Numbered from the stretch's first letter, positions 17,745 through 28,736 are shown. The stretch: 64,000 nt of DNA from JADKAV01 sp037045455 (GCA_037045455.1 JBAOIN010000006.1:62001-126000); one strand, 5' to 3'. Notes: generated by a model from the sequence alone, not told the origin. Made by a program: numbers and translations.

Positions 17745-18753
17745 ACGTATTTGCACATTGCTTACCCGGCGGCTGAAAGGGCAAGCCGTCGTCCTCCCCG
17801 ATCCGCAACTGCGCGCCGGGGTGGGCCTTCTCCCGGCGGGCGATCAGGCGCATCCCGGCCGGCCAGGTCCCGCGGGCGGTGCCCGGGGTCCACCGGGCGG
17901 TCAGTTCGGCGACGTAGGCCTGTTCGCGGGGGTTACCGGCCGCGTCGACGGCTTTGCGCCACGCCTGCCGGGGCAGGTCGGCCAACGCCGCCGCGACGGT
18001 GTCGTGCACGGCCATGCCCACGCAGTAGTCCAGTCCCAGCCCGGCCACATGCCCCAGGAACTCCTTGGTGCCCCCGGCCGAATCGGCGCGCACCAGCACC
18101 CTGCCCCGGTCAGCGGCGGGCAGTTGAGCGATCGCCGCGTCGAGCACCGCGATGTGATCGGCGGCCGTGGACGACCCGGCGTTACCCGGGCGCAGCAACC
18201 CAGCCAGCGGCTCCCCGGCCCCGCCGGGGCCATGATCGGCGAACGCCAGCAACGGGTGGAACCCGAACCCGCGCTTGTAGTTCGGCGCCGCGCCCTGCTT
18301 GTCCGAATGCGCCCCCACCAAGGTGGCGTCCAGATCCACGACCACCGGGCCGTCTGCGACCGGGTTGGCCTGTGACCACACCTGCCTCCGGGCCCCGGCC
18401 CGCACCGCGCGGATCGCTGCAAGCACCTCATCCACGTCGGCGGCCAACACCTCCAGCAGCCGTGACACCGTCGGGTCTGAGGCCACCGCCCCGAACACCT
18501 GCGGCTGGGCGCGCACCACCGCCACATCGGACAGGCAGTCCCCACCGACCGCGATCGCCACCACCAGATCCAGCAGCACCTTGCCCGGGTCATGCACCGA
18601 CCGTGGTGAGCGCCACCCGGCCAGCCCGGCCGACAACCCCGATGCCAGCCCGCAGGCCGCAGCGGTCTGGGTCAGCAGCCGCCCTCCCGAGGTCGACACC
18701 AACGCGTCGGCGCCAGCTACCACACGAACATTCGGATACGGGTTACCGTTCAC
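17745..18753 (-). pseudogene. IS1380-family transposase remnant, 3' truncated
   Basis: From the GTG at 18753 (ribosome binding site GTAGG) about 330 residues match an IS1380-type DDE transposase: SGGRLLTQTAAACGL, VVVDLDATLVGAHSDKQGA (first catalytic Asp), KRGFGFHPLLAFADHG, and RVLVRADSAGGTKEFL (second Asp). The normal protein is about 460 residues; the similarity stops near EDDGL at about 17755, and beyond it the frame runs antisense through pgl. The third catalytic residue region is therefore lost and the element cannot transpose alone. I could not define terminal inverted repeats. Confidence 0.82.
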
Positions 18754-18898
18754 CTACGGAGTGCCTTTCCACTTGCGATTGAATCTTTGGACCTTTAGAC
18801 AGCCTCAATTCTCCCGAGCAGGACAGGCACTTCCGTCTATTTCTGACGCCGCCGACACACCAGCCCCAGACGAAAGATCTGAGGTTAGCACTCTCGGC

Positions 18899-18966
18899 AT
18901 CGGTGAGCACCACGGTCGCCAAAACCCCGCCCGCGGTGCTCTCGGATGCCCGGAATGCTCACGGAT
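18899..18966. repeat. REP-like dispersed palindromic repeat, copy 1
   Basis: A forward half (ATCGGTGAGCACC from 18899) and a full reverse half (18943-18966) of a 24-base unit face each other across about 30 bases. On the minus strand the full half begins ATCCGTGAGCATTCCGGGC. It matches the unit at 60704-60727 in 22 of 24 positions. It sits in the 260-base non-coding gap between the transposase remnant and the metallopeptidase; the rest of that gap shows nothing I can name. Confidence 0.65.
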
Positions 18967-19013
18967 CGGATGGCCGAGCCCCGTACACACCAAACTCGCG
19001 GACTGCCCGGGAC

Positions 19014-19978
19014 TCAGATCGGCAAGCCCAGCTCCTTGAACGTGTTGCACTGGTTGATGTCGCCGGTCTGGTAGCCGCGGGTGTACCAGTACTCGCGCTG
19101 CTTGGCCGATCCGTGCGTGAACTTCTCGGGATTCACGCGAGCACCCGCGCTCTCCATGATCCGGTCGTCGCCGACGGCCGCTGCCGCCTGCGATGCCTGC
19201 TGGAACTCCTCCGGCGTGATCTGCACGTTGCCCATGTCGTTGGCCAGCCTGCCCCAGACGCCGGCAAAGCAGTCCGCCTGCAGTTCCATCGCCACGCTGT
19301 AGTTGTTGGGGTTGCGAGCAGACTGCTGGGCCCGGCGGACCTTCTGCTCGATGCCCAGCACGTTCTGCAGGTGGTGGCCGTACTCGTGGGCCATGATGTA
19401 GACCATCGCGTACTGGCCCTTCACGCCCAGAGCCCTCGAGTTGGCGCGTGAAACCGAGGTCGAAGTAGATGCGTTCGTCACCGGGGCAGTAGAACGGACC
19501 CACGTTGGTGTCGGCGGCGCCACATGCGGTGCGCGTGGCGCCGCTGAAGAACGTCAGTTTGGGGGTTTGCAGCTGCTGGCCGGCCTGCTGGAAGACCCCG
19601 CTCCAGACCTCGTTGGCCTCGTTGTAGGACTTCACGAGCAAGCAGTCGGTGTCCTCGAACGTCCCGTCCGCGGCATCCTGCGGACACCGCTCGGCCAGTG
19701 AGCCATTCACACCCTGGGCGGATCCGGGGACCTCGAACAGGGCATTGTCCGCCCCGCCCGACTGCGGAGCGGTGCCACCACCTCCGAGGCTGCACATGGC
19801 CAGGACGATCAGGATCACGATCGTCAGCCCGGCACCGCCGCCCAGCATCTTGGACAATCCGCCGGCCATGGCGACCTGGCCCGGGCCCGATGCCCCCGGA
19901 GCCCATGGGCGAACCGCTGTTGTTGCCCCGCTGATCGTCGACACCCGACAGATCGACGTTGTTGTCGTCGAACTTCAT
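19014..19978 (-). CDS. Neutral zinc metallopeptidase, YpfJ/KPN_02809 family (two +1 frameshifts)
   Basis: A membrane-anchored zinc protease of about 320 residues. The true N-terminus is MKFDDNNVDLSGVDDQRG from the ATG at 19978, then a transmembrane segment (LTIVILIVLAMCSLGGG), TACGAADTNVGPFYCPGDERIYFDL, the zinc site MAHEYGHHLQNVLG, MELQADCFAGVW and a C-terminal ending NTFKELGLPI. The frame must change twice: one extra base near 19879 (within a G/C run) and one at 19431 (GGC-t-CTG). After both are removed the gene has a whole number of codons. The substrate is unknown. Confidence 0.87.
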
Positions 19979-20017
19979 GGCTGTCAGGCTACTCGCGCAC
20001 GCCCGGCCCGCGCAGGC

Positions 20018-20353
20018 TCAGACCTCGGGCAGGTTCTTCATCGCCTCGTCGAGCAGGGCGTTCGCCTCGCGGTCGCTGCGGCGCTCCTTCACGTAGGCCA
20101 GGTGTGTCTTGTACGGCTCGATCTTCGGCGGCGCCGGCGGGTTCTGCTGATCCTGGCCGGCCGGCAGCCCGCAGCGAGGACAGTCCCACTGCTCGGGCGG
20201 GGCCGCGTCCTGGGCGAAACTGGCCTGGCTCTCATGGCCGTTCGCGCAGTAGAAGGAGATCTTCTTGCGCGGTGCGGCCTCGCCCCGCTCTGCCTCGCCC
20301 ATGGGACCGGCACCTACTCGGCTACCCCTGATCGCACTGCCACCACCGGCCAC
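20018..20353 (-). CDS. rbpA: RNA polymerase-binding protein RbpA
   Basis: A 111-residue actinobacterial RNA polymerase accessory factor that binds the principal sigma factor and stabilises the open complex. It shows the zinc-binding/core block YCANGHESQASFAQDA, WDCPRCGLPAG, the basic linker, then the sigma-interacting helix KTHLAYVKERRSDREANALLDEAMKNL. Start is the GTG at 20353 with a GGGGAGG ribosome binding site. It follows secG by 17 bases in the same direction, the usual location. Confidence 0.95.
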   Translation of the reverse strand: MAGGGSAIRGSRVGAGPMGEAERGEAAPRKKISFYCANGHESQASFAQDAAPPEQWDCPRCGLPAGQDQQNPPAPPKIEPYKTHLAYVKERRSDREANALLDEAMKNLPEV

Positions 20354-20370
20354 TGCTGCCTCCCCTTAAG

Positions 20371-20601
20371 TCAGGACTTCGTGATCAGGCCGAGAGCGAT
20401 GATCGTCGCGGCCCAGATCAAGCCGACGGCCACCGTGATCCGGTCGAGGTTGCGCTCGGCGACGCTCGAACCTCCGATCGAGGTGCTCACGCCACCGCCG
20501 AACAGGTCGGACAGACCTCCACCTTTGCCCTTGTGCAGCAGCACGAGCACGATGAGCAGCACGCTGCTGACCAGCAGCACGATCTCCAGCCCAAGAATCA
20601 C
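20371..20601 (-). CDS. secG: Preprotein translocase subunit SecG
   Basis: A 76-residue protein with two transmembrane helices (IVLLVSSVLLIVLVLLH and ITVAVGLIWAATIIALGL) around the conserved loop KGKGGGLSDLFGGG. SecG is the small non-essential subunit of the SecYEG channel. The GTG start has an AAAGGAC site six bases upstream. It follows tpiA by 36 bases, the standard gap-pgk-tpiA-secG order. Confidence 0.95.
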   Translation of the reverse strand: MILGLEIVLLVSSVLLIVLVLLHKGKGGGLSDLFGGGVSTSIGGSSVAERNLDRITVAVGLIWAATIIALGLITKS

Positions 20602-20637
20602 CGTGACGTCCTTTCTGCGGTGAGTACCAGAGTAACC

Positions 20638-21426
20638 TCAGGCCGCCGGTGTCGGGTGGAGGCGGTACCGCACGATCGTGGCGAACTCGTCGGCGTCGAG
20701 GCTGGCACCACCGATCAAGGCCCCGTCCACGTCGGCCTTGGCCATGATTCCGGCAATGTTGGTCGACTTCACCGAGCCGCCGTAGAGGATCCGGACCTGC
20801 TCGGCCACGGCCGCGCTGTAGTGCTCGGCGATCCACTCCCGGATCACCTGACACACCTCTTGGGCGTCTTCAGGCGAGGCCACCTCACCGGTGCCGATGG
20901 CCCACACGGGCTCGTAGGCGATGACCACATTGAGCAACTGCTCCTCGCTCAAGCCCGCCAGGCTCCCGACCAACTGCTGCTGGACGTGAGCGACGTGCTC
21001 GCCGGCCTTGCGGACGTCCAACTGCTCGCCCACGCAGACGATCGGGACCAGCGAGTTGTCCAGCGCCGCCTTCGCTTTGGCGTTCACGACCTCGTCGCTC
21101 TCGGCGTGATAGGTGCGGCGCTCGCTGTGCCCGACGGTGACGTAGGTGCAGCCGAGCTTGGCCAGCATGTGCCCTGCGATCTCCCCGGTGTAGGCGCCGG
21201 CAGCGTGCTCGGACACGTCCTGGGCGCCGTACTGGATCTTCAGCTTGTCGCCGTCCACCAGCGTCTGCACGCTGCGCAGATCGGTGAACGGCGGCAGCAC
21301 GGCCGCGTCCACGGCCGCGTAGTCGTCGTCCTTCAGTAGGAAGGCGACCTTCTGCACCAAGGCGATGGCCTCGAGGTGGTTCAGGTGCATCTTCCAGTTG
21401 CCCGCCATCAGCGGCTTGCGGCTCAT
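20638..21426 (-). CDS. tpiA: Triosephosphate isomerase
   Basis: A 262-residue TIM barrel interconverting dihydroxyacetone phosphate and glyceraldehyde 3-phosphate. Signature residues: AGNWKMH (Lys), VGHSERR (His) and the catalytic Glu in AYEPVWAIGTG, then YGGSVKS and GGASL. The ATG overlaps the pgk stop (ATGA), so it is coupled to pgk. Intact. Confidence 0.97.
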   Translation of the reverse strand: MSRKPLMAGNWKMHLNHLEAIALVQKVAFLLKDDDYAAVDAAVLPPFTDLRSVQTLVDGDKLKIQYGAQDVSEHAAGAYTGEIAGHMLAKLGCTYVTVGHSERRTYHAESDEVVNAKAKAALDNSLVPIVCVGEQLDVRKAGEHVAHVQQQLVGSLAGLSEEQLLNVVIAYEPVWAIGTGEVASPEDAQEVCQVIREWIAEHYSAAVAEQVRILYGGSVKSTNIAGIMAKADVDGALIGGASLDADEFATIVRYRLHPTPAA

Positions 21427-22593
21427 GCGTCCTCCAGAACGGCGATCCCCGGCAGCGTCTTGCCCTCCAGCAGTTCCAGGCTGGCCCCGCCACCGGTCGA
21501 GATGTGGTCGATCTTGTCGGCGTCCACGTCCAGCAGACGCACTGCTGCGGCCGAGTCTCCGCCACCGACGACGGTGAAGCCGTCGGTCTCGGTCAATGCC
21601 TTGGCCACAGCCAGGGTGCCAGCCGCGAACTGTGGCTGCTCGAAGACGCCCATCGGGCCGTTCCAGACCACCGTGGCCGAGTCCAGGACCGCCTGCGCGT
21701 AGCGCTGCGCCGTCTCCGGCCCGATGTCCAGACCCTTCCAGCCGTCCGGAATGCCCTGCTCGACGGTCACCACCTGGGTGTCGGTGCTGTCGAGGTCCTG
21801 CGCGATGACGACGTCGGTGGGCAACAACACGTCCACGCCGCGCTCGGCAGCAGTAGCCAGGATCTCCCGGCACCGCTCGATCCAGTCGGCTTCGCACAGC
21901 GAGTCGCCGATGCTGCGGCCCTGGGCGGCCAGGAACGTGAAGCACATGCCGCCACCGATGACCAGCTGGTCCACGGTCTGCAGCAGGTTGTCGATGACAC
22001 CCGAGCTTGTCCGAGACCTTGGAACCGCCGAGCACGACCGTGTAAGGCCGGGCGGGGTCCTTCAGCACCGCGTCGAAGGAGCGGATCTCCTTCTCGACCA
22101 GACGGCCGGCGGCGTTGGGCAGCAACTTGGCCACGTCCGTCACGCTGGCCTGCTCGCGGTGCAGGACGCCGAAGCCATCGCTCACGTAAGCAGCCATGCC
22201 CGAGGCGAGTTCCGCGGCGAGTTCTGCCCGCTCACCAGCGTCCTTGCTGGCTTCCCGCGCGTCGAACCGGATGTTCTCCAGCAGCACCACGTGACCCGGC
22301 ACACCGGGCAGGAACTGTCCCGCGGGCGCCAGGTCGACGGGCACGCCGAGTAGTTCGGACATGCGGGTGGCGACCGGGGCCAGCGAGAGTTCCGGCTTCA
22401 CCTCACCCTTGGGGCGTCCGAGGTGGGCCACGACGACCGGGTTGGCCCCGGCCGCCAGCAGTTCGCGCAGAGTCGGCAGCGCCGCCTGGATCCGGCCGTC
22501 GTCGGTGATCTGGCCATCGGCCAGCGGGACGTTCAGATCCAGGCGCACGAGTACCGAAGCGCCCTGCACATCGAGGTCGCTCAGTGTATGCAT
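21423..22593 (-). CDS. pgk: Phosphoglycerate kinase (one +1 frameshift)
   Basis: About 389 residues, catalysing the first ATP-forming step of glycolysis. The N-terminal half (LVRLDLNVPL, VVAHLGRPKGEV, LLENIRFDAREA, YVSDGFGVLHREQASV, VLGGSKVSDKLG) and the C-terminal half (LVIGGGMCFTFL, WNGPMGVFEQPQFAAGT, GGGDSAAAV, STGGGASLELLEG) are in different frames. They join when one base is removed at 21999 (GGG-t-GTC). Start ATG at 22593 lies two bases after the gap stop; the stop overlaps tpiA. Confidence 0.94.
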
Positions 22594-22595
22594 GG

Positions 22596-23629
<1,034 letters not shown>

Positions 23630-23839
23630 GAAACACTCCTTTGATATCGAGTACGTCAAGTCTATCGGTTGGCACAGGGCGAGTTTCAGGGCAGCGGTGC
23701 GCCGCCGGAGTCCGCTGTCTGATGCAGCGCTGGATAACTGCAAGGCGGAGGAACTGTTCACGTGCCGCCCGTGCGCAAATGCGACGCTTTGCGTCAACGG
23801 CGACAATGCCTACCTGTCGCAGTTGACCCGAATGGTCGC

Positions 23840-24820
23840 TTACACCAACTCGTCGTCGGCCGAGATCCCCGCCTCGGTGTCCGGAATGCCCAACTCACGG
23901 GCCCGGCGGTCAGCCAGTCCCAGCAGCCGCCGGATCCGCCCGGCGATCGCGTCCTTGGTCATCGGCGGATCGGCCAGTGCACCGAGCTCCTCAAGCGACG
24001 CCTGCCGGTGTTCCATGCGCAACTTGCCGGCTGACGAGAGGTGCTCGGGGACGTCGTCGCCAAGGATGGCCAGAGCCCGCTCTACGCGCGCGCTAGCCGC
24101 AACGGCGGCCCGCGCCGAGCGCCGCAGGTTGGCGTCGTCGAAGTTGGCCAGCCGGTTGGCGGTGGCCCGGACCTCGCGGCGGGTACGCCGCTCCTCCCAG
24201 ACCAGCACCGAGGAATGCGCGCCCATCCGGGCCAGCATCTGGCTGATCGCGTCGCCGTCGCGGATGACCACCCGCTCCACGCCGCGCACCTCGCGGCTCT
24301 TGGCAGTGATTCCCATGCGGCGGGCCGCGCCCACCAGGGCCAGGGCGGCTTCAGGTCCCGGACACGTGACCTCCAGCGCCGACGAACGGCCGGGTTCGGT
24401 CAGCGAGCCATGGGCCAGGAACGCTCCGCGCCAGGCGGCTTCGGCGTCGCAGATCCCGGCGGTGACCACGTGCGGCGGGAGACCCCGCACCGGCCGGCCG
24501 GAAGCGTCGACCAATCCCGCCTGCCGGGCGAGTTGTTCACCGCCCTGCACGACGCGGACCATGTAGCGGGTGCCCTTGCGCAGGCCCCCCTTGTGCACCA
24601 CCGCGAAATCCGCCTGCTGGCCGAAGACTTCGGCGAGGTTGGCCCGCAACCGGCGGGCGGCGGCGCCGGTGTCGAACTCGGCCTCCACCACGATCTTCCC
24701 GCTGACGATGTGAAGGGCTCCCCCGAAACGCAGCATTGCCGAGGTTTCCGCCTTGCGGCAGCAGGGCTTCGTCACCTCGAGTTGATTGAGTTCATCCTTC
24801 ACCGCGGCGGTCATTGCCAT
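23840..24820 (-). CDS. whiA: DNA-binding protein WhiA
   Basis: A 326-residue regulator that in actinobacteria controls sporulation or cell division genes with WhiB-type partners. The start block is MTAAVKDELNQLEVTKPCCRKAE, followed by a degenerate LAGLIDADG-like domain and a C-terminal helix-turn-helix (LEELGALADPPMTKDAIAGRIRRL). I use the ATG at 24820; a second in-frame ATG at 24814 is equally possible, and an upstream extension to 24880 is unlikely. Position between yvcK and gap is the conserved one. Confidence 0.95.
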   Translation of the reverse strand: MAMTAAVKDELNQLEVTKPCCRKAETSAMLRFGGALHIVSGKIVVEAEFDTGAAARRLRANLAEVFGQQADFAVVHKGGLRKGTRYMVRVVQGGEQLARQAGLVDASGRPVRGLPPHVVTAGICDAEAAWRGAFLAHGSLTEPGRSSALEVTCPGPEAALALVGAARRMGITAKSREVRGVERVVIRDGDAISQMLARMGAHSSVLVWEERRTRREVRATANRLANFDDANLRRSARAAVAASARVERALAILGDDVPEHLSSAGKLRMEHRQASLEELGALADPPMTKDAIAGRIRRLLGLADRRARELGIPDTEAGISADDELV

Positions 24821-24920
24821 GACCCGCAGTCTTACACGCGCACCGTTCGGCTGAACACCGAACCGGTCGAAAGAGGGCATGGGGGCTAGGTGGCCGTTAT
24901 CACTCTCAGCCCGGCCGGCC

Positions 24921-25880
24921 TCAGCTCAGTAGCCGTCCGAACACCGAGGCCAGCAGCAACGTGTCGTGTACGGGCTGCGCCACGCCGGACTCCACCGCCC
25001 GCACGTCCTCGATCAGGACCTCTGCCCCCACCGCGGCGCAAGCCTGACGCAGCGCTGCTTCATCGATGACCGAACTCGGGTCCACGACGACCCAGTCGAG
25101 GCGCACCTCGGGGAATGTGGCTGTCAGGCTGCGCAGATACCGCGCCGGCGTGAACCCGGTCGTCTCCCCCACTTCGGCGGTCACATTGACGACCAGCACC
25201 CGGGTGGCCTTGGCCTCCACGAGCGCGTCGTGGACCTCCCGTACCCGCAAGTGGGGCAGCACCGAGGTGAACCAGCTGCCCGGCCCGAGCACCACCATGT
25301 GCGCCCGGCTGATCGCGTCCAGCACCTCAGGGCAGGGTTTGGGATCCGGGGGTTCGATGCCCAAGGAAACGACCTCGCCCGAGGTCGTCGCGATCGCGAC
25401 TTGACCCCGCAGGGCCTGCACGTCGTCAGTCACCGGGTCGCGCACTTGTGCCACCAGTTCGACCGGCTCCATGGCAACAGGCAGCACCCTGCCCTGCGCC
25501 TCGAGCAGGGCAGCGACCCAGTCCAGGCCGCTCACCGGATCCCCGGTCTCCTCCCACAACGCCGAGATGAGCAGGTTGCCGACGGCGTGACCGGCAAGAT
25601 CCCCGCCTCCAGCGAACCGGTGCTGCAGCACACGTGACCAGGTCCGGCCCCACGTGTCGTCGCCGCAGAGCGCCGCGAGTGCCATGCGCAGATCGCCCGG
25701 CGGGATCAGTCCCAGCTCCTTGCGGATGCGCCCCGACGAACCGCCGTCGTCGGACACCCCCACCACGGCCGTGACCGAGTCGGTCACCCGGCGCAACGCC
25801 CGCAATGTCGCCGCGAGCCCATGACCACCGCCCATCGCGACCACAGGCGGTCCGGTGTGCCACTGCCCTGCCGGACGCAC
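24921..25880 (-). CDS. yvcK: YvcK/CuvA family gluconeogenesis and cell-shape factor
   Basis: A 319-residue protein of the CofD-like fold. Motifs: VAMGGGHGLAATLRALRR, GVSDDGGSSGRIRKELGL, PPGDLRMAL, GHAVGNLLI, and VLGPGSWFTSVLPHL. YvcK proteins bind UDP-sugars and affect cell wall growth on gluconeogenic carbon. It starts at the GTG at 25880, two bases after the rapZ stop, with GGGAG upstream. Part of uvrC-rapZ-yvcK-whiA. Confidence 0.95.
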   Translation of the reverse strand: MRPAGQWHTGPPVVAMGGGHGLAATLRALRRVTDSVTAVVGVSDDGGSSGRIRKELGLIPPGDLRMALAALCGDDTWGRTWSRVLQHRFAGGGDLAGHAVGNLLISALWEETGDPVSGLDWVAALLEAQGRVLPVAMEPVELVAQVRDPVTDDVQALRGQVAIATTSGEVVSLGIEPPDPKPCPEVLDAISRAHMVVLGPGSWFTSVLPHLRVREVHDALVEAKATRVLVVNVTAEVGETTGFTPARYLRSLTATFPEVRLDWVVVDPSSVIDEAALRQACAAVGAEVLIEDVRAVESGVAQPVHDTLLLASVFGRLLS

Positions 25881-25882
25881 GT

Positions 25883-26749
25883 CTACTCCCGGCCGAGATC
25901 GCGGTGCTGGACCACGACCTGATAGCCCTGATCACGCAGGATCTGCGCCATCCGCTCGACCATCGCGACGCTGCGGTGCTTTCCGCCGGTGCAGCCGATG
26001 CCCATCGTCAGGTAGCGCTTGCCCTCCCGGATGTACCCCTCGGCGACCAGACCGATGACGTCCGCGTAATGGTCCAGGACGGCAAGCGCCCCCTCCCGGC
26101 TCAGCACGTAGGTGCTGACCTCGGGGTCCTTGCCGGTCTGTTCGCGCAAGTCCGGGACCCAGTACGGGTTGGGCAGGAACCGCACGTCGGCGACCATGTC
26201 CGCGTCCACGGGGATCCCGTATTTGAAGCCGAAGGACAGTACCGAGACCCGCAGTGTGTCCGGTCCCGGAGCCCGGTAGTTCGCGTCGATGATGCGGCGC
26301 AGGTCATGCACAGATTTCGTCGAGGTGTCGATGACCATGTCCGCGCCAGCCCGGAACGGCTGCAGCATGGCGCGTTCCTCGCGCAAGGCGTCCAGCAGGG
26401 TCCCGTCCTCCTGCAGAGGGTGCGGGCGCCGGGAGGACTCGAAGCGCCGGACCAGCACCTCCTCGGACGCCTCCAGAAAGAGGATCCCGACGTCGACGTG
26501 CGCATCCCGCAGCGCCTGGGTGACAGTCACAAGATTGGCGAACAGGGGCCCGCCCCGCACGTCCACCACGACGGCCAGGCGTTGGGCGTCCGGCCGGGGC
26601 GCAAGCACGTCGATGGTGGATTGCAACAGGGAAGGCGGCAGGTTGTCGACCACGAACCAGCCGGCATCCTCGAGCGCCCGGGCCGCTGTGCTGCGGCCGG
26701 CACCGGACATGCCGGTGACGATGAGCACCTCGAAGTGCGAGTTGTTCAT
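25883..26749 (-). CDS. rapZ: RNase adapter RapZ / P-loop nucleotide-binding protein (YvcJ)
   Basis: A 288-residue protein with the P-loop GMSGAGRST near the N-terminus and a C-terminal domain ending with the GCTGGKHRSVAM motif and an HRDLGR tail. In enterobacteria RapZ directs small-RNA decay; in Gram-positives the homologue hydrolyses nucleotides and its target is not settled. Its ATG overlaps the uvrC stop (ATGA at 26746-26749). Confidence 0.95.
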   Translation of the reverse strand: MNNSHFEVLIVTGMSGAGRSTAARALEDAGWFVVDNLPPSLLQSTIDVLAPRPDAQRLAVVVDVRGGPLFANLVTVTQALRDAHVDVGILFLEASEEVLVRRFESSRRPHPLQEDGTLLDALREERAMLQPFRAGADMVIDTSTKSVHDLRRIIDANYRAPGPDTLRVSVLSFGFKYGIPVDADMVADVRFLPNPYWVPDLREQTGKDPEVSTYVLSREGALAVLDHYADVIGLVAEGYIREGKRYLTMGIGCTGGKHRSVAMVERMAQILRDQGYQVVVQHRDLGRE

Positions 26750-28704
26750 TCCTGCCTCCCGCTGCCATCTTCGTCAATGACCTCCCCCGTCGTCACGTTG
26801 ACGGCCGGTGTGGGGCGATCGGCGGCCAGCGCGGAGTGGATCGTCGCCGCGAGTTCCGCGCTGATCCCCGGCACGGCGGCCACCTCCTCGAGGGTGGCTT
26901 TGCGCAGCCGGCTGATCGAGCCGAACGCCTTGATGAGGGCCTTGCGCCGGTGCGGGCCCACCCCAGGGATGTCCTCGATGACGCTGGTCGCGACTCGCTT
27001 GCTGCGCTTCTGCCGGTGGTAGGTGATCGCGAACCGGTGGGCTTCATCCCGGATCCGCTGCAACAGATACAGGCCCTGGCTGCGCCGGCTCAGAATCAGC
27101 GGGTCGTCGCTGTCCGGCACCCACACCTCCTCCAACCGCTTGGCCAGACCTGCCACGGCGATGTCATCAATGCCGAGTTCCTGCAGCGCGGCCCAGGCGG
27201 CGGTCACCTGCGGCTTGCCGCCGTCGATGAGCAAGAGCTGCGGCGGGTAGCGGAACGCCTTGCGCTCGTCGTTGGCGCCCCCGGTCGGCCCGAACTCGAT
27301 GTCGGTGGCTTCGGCTCGCTCGGCCAGATAGCGCGTGAAACGCCGGCGGACCACCTCGGCGATGCTGGCCACGTCGTCCTGACCGGCGACGCCCCGGATG
27401 GCGAACCGGCGGTAATCGGACTTGCGCGGCAGGCCGTCCTCGAAGACCACCATGGATGCGACCACGTCGTTGCCCTGCAGGTTCGAGATGTCGACGCACT
27501 CGATGCGCAGAGGGGCCTGGTTCATCTGCAACGCCTCGCCGATCTCCTCGAGCGCGGCGGCCCGCACGCTCAGATCTCCGGCGCGGCGCAGCTTATGAGA
27601 CTGCAGAGTCTGGGTCGCGTTGGTCGTCACGGTGTCCAGCAATGCTCGTTTTTGCCCGCGTTGCGGAATGCGAACCGCGACCTTGTGCCCGCTGCGTTCG
27701 GCGAGCCAGGTCTCGACGGCCTGCTCCGGCAGGACCGGGACGAGCACCTCGTGCGGGATGTCGGCGTCCTCGTCGCCGTACAGCTGCTGCATGACACCGG
27801 TCACCAGCTCGACCGGCTCCTCGTCCGCGACTTTCTCCAACACGAAGGCATGTTGCCCGCGCACCCGTCCACCGCGAACGTGGAAGATCTGGAAGGCGGC
27901 TTCGAGGTCGTCCTCGGTGTAGCCGATCAGATCGGCACTGGTGTCGCCCGGAAGGACCAAAGCGGTTCGCTCCATTGCCTTGCGCAGGGCACCCAGGTCG
28001 TCCCGCAGCCGGGCCGCGGTTTCGTAATCCTGCGCGTCGGACGCCGCCCGCATCCGGCGCTCCAGCTCCTTCATGAACCGGTCGGTCCCCGTGCCCAGAA
28101 AGCTCACGAGATCCTCGGCCAGTCGGCGGTGGTCCTCCTCGCTGATCCGGCCCACGCAGGGGGCGCTGCACTTGCCGATGTAACCCAGTAGGCAGGGCCG
28201 CCCCATCTGGGCGGACCGCCGGAAGACCCCATTGCTACATGTCCGCACCGGGAACACGCGCAGCAACTGGTCGACAGTTTCCCGGATCGCCCAGGCTTGC
28301 GCGTACGGGCCGAAATACTTCACGCCCTTGCGCTTCTCGCCACGCATCACCATCACCCGCGGGTACTGCTCGTTGAGCGTGATGGCCAGGTACGGGTAGC
28401 TCTTGTCGTCGCGGTACTTGACGTTGAAACGGGGCGCGAATTCCTTGATCCACTGGTATTCCAGCTGCAGAGCCTCGGTCTCGGACTCCACCACCACCCA
28501 GTCCACGCCGGCCGCACTCTGCACCATGGTTGCGGTGCGCGGATGCATGCCCAGCGGGTTCTGGAAATAACTGGACAGCCTGTTTCGTAAATTTGTTGCT
28601 TTTCCTACATAAATTACCCGCGTGTCATAGTCTCGAAATCTGTAAACACCTGGTAATGGCGGAATGCTCCCCGGCGGTGGCCGGTAGGACTGGGGATCTG
28701 CCAC
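26746..28704 (-). CDS. uvrC: Excinuclease ABC subunit C
   Basis: A 652-residue endonuclease making both incisions in nucleotide excision repair. N-terminal GIY-YIG domain (GVYRFRDYDTRVIYVGKATNLRNRLSSYF), UVR motif, the RNase H-like domain (ECVDISNLQGNDVVASMVVF) and a C-terminal double HhH (SVIEDIPGVGPHRRKALIKAFGS). I choose the GTG at 28704, preceded seven bases upstream by a TAGCCT box; the family N-terminus (ADPQSYRPPPGSIP) follows directly. The frame extends upstream to 28806 but antisense to the SGNH gene. Confidence 0.96.
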   Translation of the reverse strand: MADPQSYRPPPGSIPPLPGVYRFRDYDTRVIYVGKATNLRNRLSSYFQNPLGMHPRTATMVQSAAGVDWVVVESETEALQLEYQWIKEFAPRFNVKYRDDKSYPYLAITLNEQYPRVMVMRGEKRKGVKYFGPYAQAWAIRETVDQLLRVFPVRTCSNGVFRRSAQMGRPCLLGYIGKCSAPCVGRISEEDHRRLAEDLVSFLGTGTDRFMKELERRMRAASDAQDYETAARLRDDLGALRKAMERTALVLPGDTSADLIGYTEDDLEAAFQIFHVRGGRVRGQHAFVLEKVADEEPVELVTGVMQQLYGDEDADIPHEVLVPVLPEQAVETWLAERSGHKVAVRIPQRGQKRALLDTVTTNATQTLQSHKLRRAGDLSVRAAALEEIGEALQMNQAPLRIECVDISNLQGNDVVASMVVFEDGLPRKSDYRRFAIRGVAGQDDVASIAEVVRRRFTRYLAERAEATDIEFGPTGGANDERKAFRYPPQLLLIDGGKPQVTAAWAALQELGIDDIAVAGLAKRLEEVWVPDSDDPLILSRRSQGLYLLQRIRDEAHRFAITYHRQKRSKRVATSVIEDIPGVGPHRRKALIKAFGSISRLRKATLEEVAAVPGISAELAATIHSALAADRPTPAVNVTTGEVIDEDGSGRQE

Positions 28705-28711
28705 AAGGTCA

Positions 28712-28717
28712 AGGCTA
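28712..28717 (-). promoter_or_regulatory. -10 box TAGCCT before uvrC
   Basis: On the minus strand TAGCCT ends seven bases before the uvrC GTG at 28704. It lies within the 32 bases separating the divergent uvrC and SGNH starts. Confidence 0.5.
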
Positions 28718-28736
28718 ATTGAGCCGAAGGAAGAGT

